A stretch of 6,560 bases of DNA. It comes from Chloroflexota bacterium. Its GTDB lineage: Bacteria; Chloroflexota; Limnocylindria; Limnocylindrales; CSP1-4. This document shows, piece by piece, positions 1 through 6,560 of the stretch. The notes beneath the pieces were generated by a model. That model saw only the letters and a program-made list of their open reading frames with translations, was not told the DNA's origin and made no database searches. Made by a program: the position numbers and the translations under genes. Where the stretch lies: the NCBI GenBank assembly GCA_021790715.1, contig JAJYGK010000046.1, positions 1-6,560 on the forward strand, given 5' to 3'. Each line of letters starts with the position of its first letter. The stretch's first letter is position 1.

Positions 1-1728
1 GAGTCGGCCGCGCTGGAGGTGCAGTCCGGCGATGTGGCCGAGCAGTCGCGCCCGGGCGATCGTCGGCGGCTCCGCGGGGAGCAACCGGTACGCCTCCTCC
101 AGGACCTGCTCGGCCGCGTCGTAGTCACCGGCCTGCCAGAGGTACCACCGGAGGTGATCGAGGAACGTGCCCGCGAACGTCGCAGCGGATGCCGGCCACT
201 CGCGGTCGACGAACGTCGCCCGCCCGCGGTCGGCATCTCGCGTGCGGAGAAGCACGAGCGCGCGCCGCACCAGCGCAACGGCCGCGGCGGGGTCGCCCGA
301 GAGTGCCGTCACGTCGGCGGCATGCGCGAGCAGGTCGAGTTCGTCGGCGCCGGGCGGCACGGCCTCGGCCGGGATTGCCGCGAGCAGCGAGAGGGCCATC
401 TCGTCGTACTGCCGCGCGTCGGAGAACGCGAGGCGGGCCTCGGCGTCGAGGCCGGCGACGACGGCCGCGGGAAACGCCCTCTCCGGCCGATCCGCGAGCG
501 ACCAATGCCGCGCGATCGCGGCCGCCTGCCGCTCGGGATGGAGGGACCCGACCAGCGCCCGGGCACATGCCGCGTGGAGCTGCCGCCGCTCCCCCGGCAG
601 GAGCTCGCGCTCGACCGCCTGCTGCAGCAGGCCGTGCCGGAACGCGTACGCCTCCAGGGGGTGGTCCCGTCGCACCAGCAGCCCACGCGCCGCGGCTTCG
701 TGCAGGGCGACGGCCACGGTCGCGGACGGGAGGCCCGAGGCCGCCGCGACGAGATCGTCATCGACCTCGATGCCCGCGACGGCGGCCACGCGCAGGACCG
801 CCCGCGTCGTCTCCGAGACGGTCGAGAGGCGCGACCGGAGCAGGTCATCCAGCAGTGGCGGCACCGGCCCCGCGTCGCCGCGCAGCTCGGCGGCCAGGAG
901 CTCCTCCGCGAAGAAGGCGTTGCCGTCGCTCCGGGCCATCACGCGGTCCACGAGGTCGCCGTCCGGCCGCGCATGCAGGATCCCGGCGATCTGTGCGGCG
1001 ACCTCTGCCCGGGAGAAGCGGGGCAGCTCGATCCGCTCGACCAGGCCCGTCCGCTCCAGGTCGCCGATCGCCGCCGCCACCCGCCCGTCCATGCGCGCCT
1101 CGTCGGTCGTCACCGTGAGCAGCAACAGGACGCGGGCCTGCCGCATCGTCCGGGCCAGGAACCCGAGGAGGTCGAGGCTCGCCTGGTCGGCCCAGTGGAG
1201 ATCCTCGACGAGGATGACGACCGGCCTCCAGCGCTGCAGCCGCTCCGCCACGCCCAGCACGAGCTCGAACGTCCGGACTCGCGAGGCCGCCCTCGTCTCG
1301 AGGTCCTCCGCGAGCGCACCGGGCGCGCGTGGCCGGTCCGCATCGAGCACGATCAGCCCGAGCTCGTGGCTGGCCGGCCCCAGGATGGCATCGGCGTCGG
1401 CCGGCGGAACCTGGCGGGTCAGCTCGCGGAACAGGTCGGCGAACGGCGCGTACGGGAGCGGGTGGCCGTGGGCGGGGAAGCACCGGCCCTCGAGGATGAG
1501 GGCGTGGTCGCGTTCGTCGCCGCGATCGCGGACACGGCTCGCGAACTCGGAGACGAGCCTGGTCTTCCCGACGCCCGCCTCGCCGCCCACGAGGACGGCC
1601 GAGGAGCGGCCCGCCGCCGCCCGGGCGAGATTGCGGTCGAGGATGGCCAGTTCGGCATCCCGACCGACGAACACCGGGCTCGCGTCCACGGCGGCCACGG
1701 CGGCAATGATAGGGACGCGAGGCGACAT
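1..1728 (-). CDS. LuxR/LAL-type AAA (STAND) ATPase transcriptional regulator, N-terminal part (C-terminus beyond left edge)
   Basis: Probably a large cytoplasmic ATP-dependent regulator of the LAL (large LuxR) type. Seen in the minus-strand reading, 576 residues from the ATG at 1728-1726 with no stop to the window edge: FVGRDAEL (residues 20-27), the entry motif typical of these ATPase domains; Walker A GGEAGVGKT (48-56); Walker B VVILVEDLHWAD (170-181); the downstream family motif NAFFAEELL (270-278); then an alanine/leucine-rich helical region from about 370 on, as expected for TPR-like repeats. Members of this family usually run to about 900-1000 residues with a LuxR HTH at the C-terminus. 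That part is outside the window, so DNA binding is inferred. The ATPase begins at the N-terminus with no cyclase domain before it, which argues against the adenylate-cyclase relatives. The start has no clear Shine-Dalgarno; in-frame GTGs at residues 11 and 14 are alternatives. It is transcribed divergently from the operon at 1869. Confidence 0.87.
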   Translation of the reverse strand, partial: MSPRVPIIAAVAAVDASPVFVGRDAELAILDRNLARAAAGRSSAVLVGGEAGVGKTRLVSEFASRVRDRGDERDHALILEGRCFPAHGHPLPYAPFADLFRELTRQVPPADADAILGPASHELGLIVLDADRPRAPGALAEDLETRAASRVRTFELVLGVAERLQRWRPVVILVEDLHWADQASLDLLGFLARTMRQARVLLLLTVTTDEARMDGRVAAAIGDLERTGLVERIELPRFSRAEVAAQIAGILHARPDGDLVDRVMARSDGNAFFAEELLAAELRGDAGPVPPLLDDLLRSRLSTVSETTRAVLRVAAVAGIEVDDDLVAAASGLPSATVAVALHEAAARGLLVRRDHPLEAYAFRHGLLQQAVERELLPGERRQLHAACARALVGSLHPERQAAAIARHWSLADRPERAFPAAVVAGLDAEARLAFSDARQYDEMALSLLAAIPAEAVPPGADELDLLAHAADVTALSGDPAAAVALVRRALVLLRTRDADRGRATFVDREWPASAATFAGTFLDHLRWYLWQAGDYDAAEQVLEEAYRLLPAEPPTIARARLLGHIAGLHLQRGRL

Positions 1729-1868
1729 CGCCGCACCGAATTCGAGCGGTCTTGCTGCGCCGTGATGGCGCGCGATGAGGCCGCCGGCCCCGCGACTGAG
1801 GCGACCCCGTGCGCGAAATAGGGAGCCGGTCCGATGGCCCGCGTGTCCCGTCCGACGATGCTGGCGCC
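1729..1868. promoter_or_regulatory. Divergent intergenic region between the regulator and the prenyltransferase operon
   Basis: This 140-base gap must hold the promoters for the regulator on the minus strand and the three-gene operon on the plus strand, since the genes point away from each other. I see no convincing -35/-10 pair; TTGCTG at 1752-1757 is the best plus-strand -35 candidate but has no good -10 partner. A perfect but short inverted repeat, GCGCC-GTGAT-GGCGC, lies at 1757-1771. It could be an operator half-site pair, but five-base GC arms occur easily by chance in DNA of this composition. The right-hand part, 1809-1868, is also open in the prenyltransferase frame and could be coding if translation begins at the GTG at 1809. 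Confidence 0.5.
1798..1801 (+). promoter_or_regulatory. Possible ribosome binding site for an upstream GTG start of the prenyltransferase
   Basis: GAGG lies seven bases before a GTG at 1809 that is in frame with the prenyltransferase and would add 20 residues. No comparable site precedes the ATG at 1869. The added residues are polar and do not resemble the start of a membrane protein, so the ATG is preferred on family grounds. The Shine-Dalgarno evidence favours the GTG. Confidence 0.3.
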
Positions 1869-2777
1869 ATGGCAGCTCGAGAATCGGTCGCCGCCCGTCT
1901 GCTCGCCTTCGGGGCCGAGCGCTTCCCGCCCGTCCCGTACCTCCCGATGATCTGTCTCCTCGCCGCGGCGGGCTACGTGCCCTCGGCGGCATCGCACGGA
2001 CACCCGTTCGATCCGGCCCGGTTCGCGGTCGCAGCGGGCGCGGTGGCCCTGGCGATGCTGCACATGCGCGTCGAGGACGAACTGCGGGACGCCGACGTCG
2101 ACCGGGCGGGACGTCCGTGGAGGCCCCTCCCCCGTGGGCTGGTCACGGAGCGCGAGCTCGCCGTGGCAGGCGCCGCGGCGATCCTGCTCGCGGCCCTGCT
2201 CGCGGCGACGCTCGGGCCGCGCGCGCTCGCCGGCTTCCTCCCGGCTGCCGGCTACATCGCGCTGGCCGACTCCGAGTTCCTCGGCCGGACGCGCGCCCAC
2301 CCCGATCTCGCGGCCTACGCCCTCGTCCATTCGCCGATCGTCCCGCTCCTCCTGGCCTTCGCCTGGTTCGCGGATCCCGCCGCCGTGCCCGACGCCACGC
2401 TCGCGGCGCTCGTCGTGCTGGCGTGGGGCGCCGGACTCGGCATGGAGGTGGCCCGCAAGACCTGCGCCCCGGGAGAGGAACGGCCGTGGGTCGAGACGTA
2501 CTCGGCCGCGATGGGGAGGAGACACGCGCTGGTATTCGGCGCCGGCGCGCTCGCCGTCGGCCTCGCCGGAGGCGCGCTGGACGCGATCGTCGCGGGTTCC
2601 GGGCCGGCCGTCGCCGTCGCGGCATTGACCGCCGGATGCGCCGTGCTCGCGTGCGCGGTCCACTGTCTGCAGAACCGCGGACGCCGGGCAACGCAACTCG
2701 CCGGGACGCTCGGCAGCGTCGCGATCCTGCTCGGCCCGATCGGCATCGCACTGCTGACGGGGAGGGTGGCAGCATGA
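1869..2777 (+). CDS. UbiA-superfamily prenyltransferase (integral membrane)
   Basis: A 302-residue polytopic membrane protein, the usual size for UbiA enzymes. These transfer a prenyl chain from a prenyl diphosphate to an acceptor such as an aromatic ring or glycerol lipid. Seen: hydrophobic segments starting near residue 24, then at about 52-66 and 97-125, and several more to the C-terminus. A first Asp-rich motif RVEDELRDADVDRAGRPWRP (67-86) has Asp70, Asp74 and Asp78 spaced DxxxD and is followed by the typical RPxxxG-like turn; it binds Mg-diphosphate in the family. At the second motif position the sequence is EVARKTCAPGEERPWVETYS (193-212), with Glu and Arg-Lys rather than the canonical DxxxD. 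The acceptor cannot be read from sequence. The ATG at 1869 gives 16 residues before the conserved ERFP; a GTG at 1809 is the alternative. The stop overlaps the next gene's start in ATGA, so it is the first gene of a coupled operon. Confidence 0.85.
   Translation: MAARESVAARLLAFGAERFPPVPYLPMICLLAAAGYVPSAASHGHPFDPARFAVAAGAVALAMLHMRVEDELRDADVDRAGRPWRPLPRGLVTERELAVAGAAAILLAALLAATLGPRALAGFLPAAGYIALADSEFLGRTRAHPDLAAYALVHSPIVPLLLAFAWFADPAAVPDATLAALVVLAWGAGLGMEVARKTCAPGEERPWVETYSAAMGRRHALVFGAGALAVGLAGGALDAIVAGSGPAVAVAALTAGCAVLACAVHCLQNRGRRATQLAGTLGSVAILLGPIGIALLTGRVAA
2761..2766 (+). promoter_or_regulatory. Ribosome binding site GGAGGG for the phosphotransferase gene
   Basis: GGAGGG sits inside the last codons of the prenyltransferase gene, seven bases before the ATG at 2774. 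It is the strongest Shine-Dalgarno in the window. It fixes the start at 2774, although the reading frame stays open about 1 kb further upstream. Confidence 0.8.
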
Positions 2778-5557
2778 CGTCGACCGGACCGGCCTCCCTC
2801 CCGATCCGCGGGATGACGACGAGACGCTCGCCGGCCCCGCTGATCCACGCCCTCGCCGCCGACGGACCCGCGCACCGCGCCCCGCTGCCGGCCGATGCCG
2901 GCGGCAAGGCCCGCGGTCTCGAGCGGATCGCCGCGGCAGGCCTGCGGACGGCACCCTGGTTCGTGATCCCGGCCCGCGCTCGCCCCGCCGACGACGCCGT
3001 GCGGGGACCGCTCCGGGATGCCGTGCTGGATGCGTGCCGTGCGCTGCAGGCGATGGGCACCGCCGCGTTCGCCGTGCGGTCGTCGGGCCTCGACGAGGAC
3101 GGGCCGGGCCGCTCGTTCGCGGGCCAGTACGAGACCGTGCTCGACGTCCCCGACGCCGACGCCGTCCTCGAGGCAATCCCGCGGTGCTGGGCGTCCGCGG
3201 ACGCGCCGTCGGTCGCGGCGTACCGTGCTGCGACCGGTCTGACCGCGCGGCCGCCCGGAATCGCCGTCATCGTCCAGGCGATGGTCGATGCCGCATTCTC
3301 CGGCGTCGCATTCAGCCGTTCACCGGCACCCGGCGATGGCCCGGACGACGCCGTCGTGGTGGCGACCCGCGGGGCCGGGGCCCCGCTCGTCTCCGGCCGC
3401 GTGGATGGCGACGAGTACCGCGTCGGTCCCGACGGGACGGTGGAGGTCCGCCGGATCGGTATGCCCCGGGCCTGCCGCACGGCCGCCCCGGCCGCCTCGC
3501 CCTCCTCGTCCGCCGCACCCGCCGGAACCGAGCCGCGATATCTCGACGATGCCGCCGTCCGCGCGATCGCCGGCGTCGCCCGGATGCTGGAGCACGCCGA
3601 GGGCTCGCCGCAGGACGTCGAGTGGGCGATCACCGGCGCCGGCGAGCTCTACGTCCTGCAGACGCGCCCCATCACCGCGAGCCGCGCACCGGACGCCGCG
3701 CTCGGGGCAGAGGGCGCGATTCGGGTCTGGGACAGCGCGAACATCGTCGAGAGCTTCTCCGGCGTGACGCTGCCCCTCACCTACTCCGTGGCACGCGAGT
3801 CGTACGCGGCCGTCTATCGCGGCGCCTGCCGGGCCCTGGGGGTCGCGGGCCCGACCCTCGAGGCCAACGCCGACGTATTCGACCAGATGATCGGGCACCT
3901 CGACGGGCGCGTGTACTACAACGTGACCAGCTGGCACCGCGTCCTCTCGCTTCTTCCCGGATTCGGCGCGAACCAGCAGTTCCTCGAACGGATGATGGGC
4001 GCACGTCGCCCCGGCGGCGGTCGCGGGGAGCGGGCGGGATCCGTGCACGCCGGTTCGCCCCGGCTCCCGGATCTCGTGCGCATCGCCGGCCGGTCGGGCG
4101 CGGGCTTCCTCATGTTCGAGCCCCGGGCGCGGGCATTCGAACGGGAAATCCGACGACTCGAACGGGAGGATCGCGCTCGCGACCTGGATGCCCTGACGAT
4201 CGACGAGCTGCTCGCCTACTACGACGCGACCCGTGCCCGGGCCCTGGCGGGGTGGCACGTCACGATCTTCAACGACCTCGCGGTGATGATCGTGCACGGC
4301 CTGCTCCGGCGCGCCGCCGAGCAGTGGCTGGGGAGCGATGCCACGCGGCTCGTGAACGGCCTCCTGCAGGTGCCGGCCCTCGCCGCCACCGTCCCGGCAG
4401 ACGAACTCGGCCGCATCGCCGAGCGGCTCCGCGCGGAGCCGGCGTGGCGGGAGACGCTGGCCGCGGCTCAGGACCCATACCGCTCCCTGCGCGACGATCC
4501 GGCGCTGGGCGAGCTTCGGCACCTGTTCGACGCATACCTGGAGCGCTGGGGGGATCGCTGTCCGAGCGAGCTGCAACTCGATCGATCGACGTTCCGGGAG
4601 GACCCGGGACCGCTGCTGTCGATCATGCGGGGCCTTGCCGCGGCGCCGGGCCGCGCGGGCGCCCGGCCGGCCGTCGACGGCGGGCGCGCGCCTGCGTGGG
4701 CGGAGATCGAGGCGGCCCTGTCGACGGACGGACGGATCGAACGCCGCGTCCGGATGCACGTGCTGCGCACGCTCGCGGCGATGACGCGACACCGCCTCGC
4801 GTGGCGCGAGCGGACGCGGTTCGCGCGGACCGAGGTCTTCGCGGTCGCGCGACGCATCTTCCGCTCGATGGGCCGCCGCTTCGTCGCAGCCGGCCTGCTG
4901 GACGATCCCGGTGATCTCCACTACCTCGACATCGCCGAGATCCGCGGCGCCGTCCGGGGGACCCTGCCGCCGGTCGATCTGAGGGCCCTGGTCCAGGGGC
5001 GACGCGCCCTCTTCGCGCAGTTCGCCGCGCAGCCGGCCCCACCCGCGCGGTTCGAGACGGCGGGACCCGTGGCAGCCGCGCGGCGGAGGACCGGCCCCGG
5101 GTCGCCGGCGCGCGTGGCCCGTCGGTGCATGGACGCGCCGGGCGACGAACCGGCGGGACGTGCCGGCGACGCGCGGCCCGCGCGGGGCGGCACGGGCCGC
5201 GTCGACTCGGCGCGGATCGACCTGACCGGCACCCCCGTCTGGGCCGGCCGGGTCCGCGCCGCATGCCACCCGGTCGAGGATCCGCGGGCGATGCCACCCG
5301 ACCCCGGGAGCATCGTCGCCGCACGCACCACGGACCCCGGATGGGTGCCGCTCCTTCTCTCTGCCGCGGGGCTGCTCGTCGAGCACGGCAGTGTCCTGTC
5401 GCATTCGGCGATCGTCGCGCGCGAGATCGGCCTGCCGACCATCGTCGGCATCGACGGCCTCATGGCCGCCGTCTCGCCGGGCGCCAGCGTCGAGATGGAC
5501 GGATCCACGGGACGGGTCGGCGTGACGCCCGCACGTGCACGGGGGGACGCACGATGA
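2774..5557 (+). CDS. PEP-synthase-like / rifampicin-phosphotransferase-like dikinase (ATP-grasp + phosphohistidine swivel domain)
   Basis: A 927-residue soluble protein. In its family, ATP phosphorylates a catalytic His and the phosphate passes to an acceptor, releasing AMP and Pi. ATP-grasp domain, about 1-305: GGK (43-45), AFAVRSSGLDEDGPGRSFAG (98-117), DVEW (281-284) and the closing motif LQTRPIT (295-301). Middle domain, about 315-760: VWDSANIVESFSG (from 318), YYNVTSW (381-387) and IFND (498-501); this corresponds to the acceptor-binding region of rifampicin phosphotransferase. After a Gly/Ala/Arg-rich linker (about 760-815) comes the swivel domain with TDPGW (853-857) and GSVLSHSAIVARE; His877 is the predicted phosphorylated residue. 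The PEP/pyruvate-binding TIM barrel of true PEP synthase is absent, so gluconeogenic PEP synthesis is unlikely. Rifampicin resistance is possible by architecture, but the operon context favours a biosynthetic acceptor. The prodigiosin condensing enzyme PigC is another relative with a similar layout. It overlaps both neighbours by four bases (ATGA). Confidence 0.85.
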   Translation: MTSTGPASLPIRGMTTRRSPAPLIHALAADGPAHRAPLPADAGGKARGLERIAAAGLRTAPWFVIPARARPADDAVRGPLRDAVLDACRALQAMGTAAFAVRSSGLDEDGPGRSFAGQYETVLDVPDADAVLEAIPRCWASADAPSVAAYRAATGLTARPPGIAVIVQAMVDAAFSGVAFSRSPAPGDGPDDAVVVATRGAGAPLVSGRVDGDEYRVGPDGTVEVRRIGMPRACRTAAPAASPSSSAAPAGTEPRYLDDAAVRAIAGVARMLEHAEGSPQDVEWAITGAGELYVLQTRPITASRAPDAALGAEGAIRVWDSANIVESFSGVTLPLTYSVARESYAAVYRGACRALGVAGPTLEANADVFDQMIGHLDGRVYYNVTSWHRVLSLLPGFGANQQFLERMMGARRPGGGRGERAGSVHAGSPRLPDLVRIAGRSGAGFLMFEPRARAFEREIRRLEREDRARDLDALTIDELLAYYDATRARALAGWHVTIFNDLAVMIVHGLLRRAAEQWLGSDATRLVNGLLQVPALAATVPADELGRIAERLRAEPAWRETLAAAQDPYRSLRDDPALGELRHLFDAYLERWGDRCPSELQLDRSTFREDPGPLLSIMRGLAAAPGRAGARPAVDGGRAPAWAEIEAALSTDGRIERRVRMHVLRTLAAMTRHRLAWRERTRFARTEVFAVARRIFRSMGRRFVAAGLLDDPGDLHYLDIAEIRGAVRGTLPPVDLRALVQGRRALFAQFAAQPAPPARFETAGPVAAARRRTGPGSPARVARRCMDAPGDEPAGRAGDARPARGGTGRVDSARIDLTGTPVWAGRVRAACHPVEDPRAMPPDPGSIVAARTTDPGWVPLLLSAAGLLVEHGSVLSHSAIVAREIGLPTIVGIDGLMAAVSPGASVEMDGSTGRVGVTPARARGDAR
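5541..5547 (+). promoter_or_regulatory. Probable ribosome binding site (GGGGGGA) for the BtaA-like gene
   Basis: A G-run GGGGGGA within the end of the phosphotransferase gene ends six bases before the ATG at 5554. It is a weak match to the anti-Shine-Dalgarno. Reinitiation at the ATGA overlap may matter more. Confidence 0.45.
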
Positions 5558-6560
5558 TCCCCGCGGACGTCCCGCTCGGGACCGACCTGCTCTACGGGGC
5601 CTGCTGGGAGGACCTCGCCGTCGCGCGCACCGCCCTGCGAGTCCCGGCCGGCGGTTTCGTCGTGACGATCGCGTCCGCCGGCGACAACGCGATCGGGCTG
5701 CTCCTCGACGACCCTCGACGGATCGTCGCCGTCGATCTCAACCCGGCACAGACGGCGCTGACCGAACTGAAGCTCGCGGCGGTCCGGGCCGTCCCCGGCG
5801 AGGTGGCGCGGTTCGTGGGCGGGATGGACGCGGGCGGCCGTCTCGACCGCCGGGGGGCCCCACGGGCTCGGCTCGACACGTACGCCGCCCTGCGCCGCGA
5901 ACTCCCCGGAGATGCGGCGCGCTGGTGGGACGCCCACCCTGGCGCGATCGCCGGCGGGGTGATCCACGCCGGCCGCTTCGAGCGATACCTGAGGTGGTTC
6001 CGCCAGGGCCTCCTGCCGCTCGTCCCCGGCCGCCGCGCCGTCCGCGAGATGCTCGCCGCGAACGACACCGAGGAGCAGCGGCGCATCTATCGTCGGTCGT
6101 GGGACACGCCGGCGTGGCGCGCGCTCTTCCGCGTCTTCTTCGGCCGGCGGCTGCTCGCCGCCGTCGGGCGCCACCCGGCATTCTTCCGGCACACCCCCGC
6201 CGGCGACGTCGGGGACCACTACCTGGCGCGGGCCGAGGCCGGCCTCACCGATACCCCGATCCGTTCGAACCCGTACGCCACGTTCATCCTGTCGGGCGCG
6301 TACAGGCTTCCGGACGCGGCACCGGACTACCTCTGCCCGCGGCACGCCGGGGTGCTCGCCGGCCGGGCCGATCGCCTGACCGTGTGGACCCGGCCCCTGC
6401 TCGAGGCGCTCCGCGACCTGCCGGCGCGCAGCGTCGACGCCTTCTACCTCTCGGACGTGTTCGAGCTGGCCGACACCGCCGACTACGAGGAGTGCCTGGC
6501 GGAGGTTGCGCGCACCGGCAAGCCGGGCGCGCGCGTCTGCTACTGGAACAACCTGGTGGA
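5554..6560 (+). CDS. btaA: BtaA-like S-adenosylmethionine:diacylglycerol 3-amino-3-carboxypropyl transferase (DUF3419), partial
   Basis: BtaA moves the 3-amino-3-carboxypropyl group of S-adenosylmethionine onto diacylglycerol, giving diacylglyceryl-homoserine, which BtaB then N-methylates to the betaine lipid DGTS. Seen in 335 residues: YGACWED (14-20), SAGDNA (41-46) and VDLNPAQ (60-66), which together form the Rossmann-type SAM site of the family; HAGRFERY (138-145); the FFRHTPAGDVG region; SDVFE (300-304); and CYWNN (329-333) just before the edge. Related proteins run to roughly 380-420 residues, so perhaps 50-80 residues lie outside. The start is fixed by the ATGA overlap with the upstream gene. 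Family membership is firm. The acceptor is less certain, since DUF3419 proteins outside btaAB operons are mostly uncharacterised; no btaB-type methyltransferase is in view, though one could follow downstream. Confidence 0.85.
   Translation, partial: MIPADVPLGTDLLYGACWEDLAVARTALRVPAGGFVVTIASAGDNAIGLLLDDPRRIVAVDLNPAQTALTELKLAAVRAVPGEVARFVGGMDAGGRLDRRGAPRARLDTYAALRRELPGDAARWWDAHPGAIAGGVIHAGRFERYLRWFRQGLLPLVPGRRAVREMLAANDTEEQRRIYRRSWDTPAWRALFRVFFGRRLLAAVGRHPAFFRHTPAGDVGDHYLARAEAGLTDTPIRSNPYATFILSGAYRLPDAAPDYLCPRHAGVLAGRADRLTVWTRPLLEALRDLPARSVDAFYLSDVFELADTADYEECLAEVARTGKPGARVCYWNNLV

Noticed and set aside
1757..1771. Inverted repeat GCGCC-GTGAT-GGCGC as a terminator or firm operator
   Set aside because: The arms are only five bases, there is no T-run, and it lies between divergent starts. 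It is too short to call beyond a weak operator candidate.
19..1821. Long plus-strand open frames opposite the regulator
   Set aside because: These are high-GC shadow frames. The minus-strand reading carries intact Walker A, Walker B and family motifs, while the plus-strand products are low-complexity.
1775..2773. Open reading frame continuing 333 codons upstream of the phosphotransferase start
   Set aside because: It is Arg/Pro/Gly-rich with no family motif and overlaps the prenyltransferase in another frame. The strong GGAGGG before the ATG at 2774 marks the true start.
3478..3530. Pro/Arg-rich repeat-like stretch of C-rich DNA
   Set aside because: It looks repetitive in a wrong frame but encodes the Ala/Ser/Pro linker of the phosphotransferase in the real frame. 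There is no regular repeat unit.
3320..5404. 694-codon minus-strand open frame opposite the phosphotransferase
   Set aside because: It mirrors the codon structure of the real gene in GC-rich DNA and shows no recognisable domain. The plus strand has a full set of conserved motifs.
4921..6345. 474-codon minus-strand open frame spanning the phosphotransferase/BtaA junction
   Set aside because: It is antisense to two well-supported genes, Arg/Pro/Glu-rich, and has no motif. It is a shadow of codon bias.

Overview
The window is very GC-rich DNA, densely coding, with third codon positions almost always G or C. Large LuxR/LAL-type regulators with an N-terminal ATPase, together with this composition, suggest an Actinomycetota or Chloroflexota-like soil or water bacterium. 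This is an inference from style only; nothing in the window fixes the taxon.

Layout. Positions 1-1728, minus strand: the N-terminal 576 residues of a large AAA-type STAND ATPase regulator, running off the left edge before its C-terminal output domain. Positions 1729-1868: a short divergent intergenic region, the only clear non-coding stretch. Positions 1869-2777, plus strand: an integral-membrane UbiA-superfamily prenyltransferase. Positions 2774-5557, plus strand: a 927-residue ATP-grasp / phosphohistidine-swivel protein with rifampicin-phosphotransferase-like architecture. Positions 5554-6560, plus strand: a DUF3419/BtaA-family 3-amino-3-carboxypropyl transferase, cut by the right edge. No RNA genes, CRISPR arrays, insertion sequences or convincing terminators were seen.

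How the genes fit together. The three plus-strand genes overlap by ATGA at both junctions, so they look like one translationally coupled operon. The products are a membrane prenyl-transfer enzyme, a dikinase-type phosphotransferase and a SAM-dependent enzyme whose known relatives make the betaine-lipid headgroup on diacylglycerol. The combination suggests a lipid or isoprenoid modification pathway. I know of no characterised pathway that uses this trio, so its product is open. The divergent regulator could control the operon, but only its position supports that.
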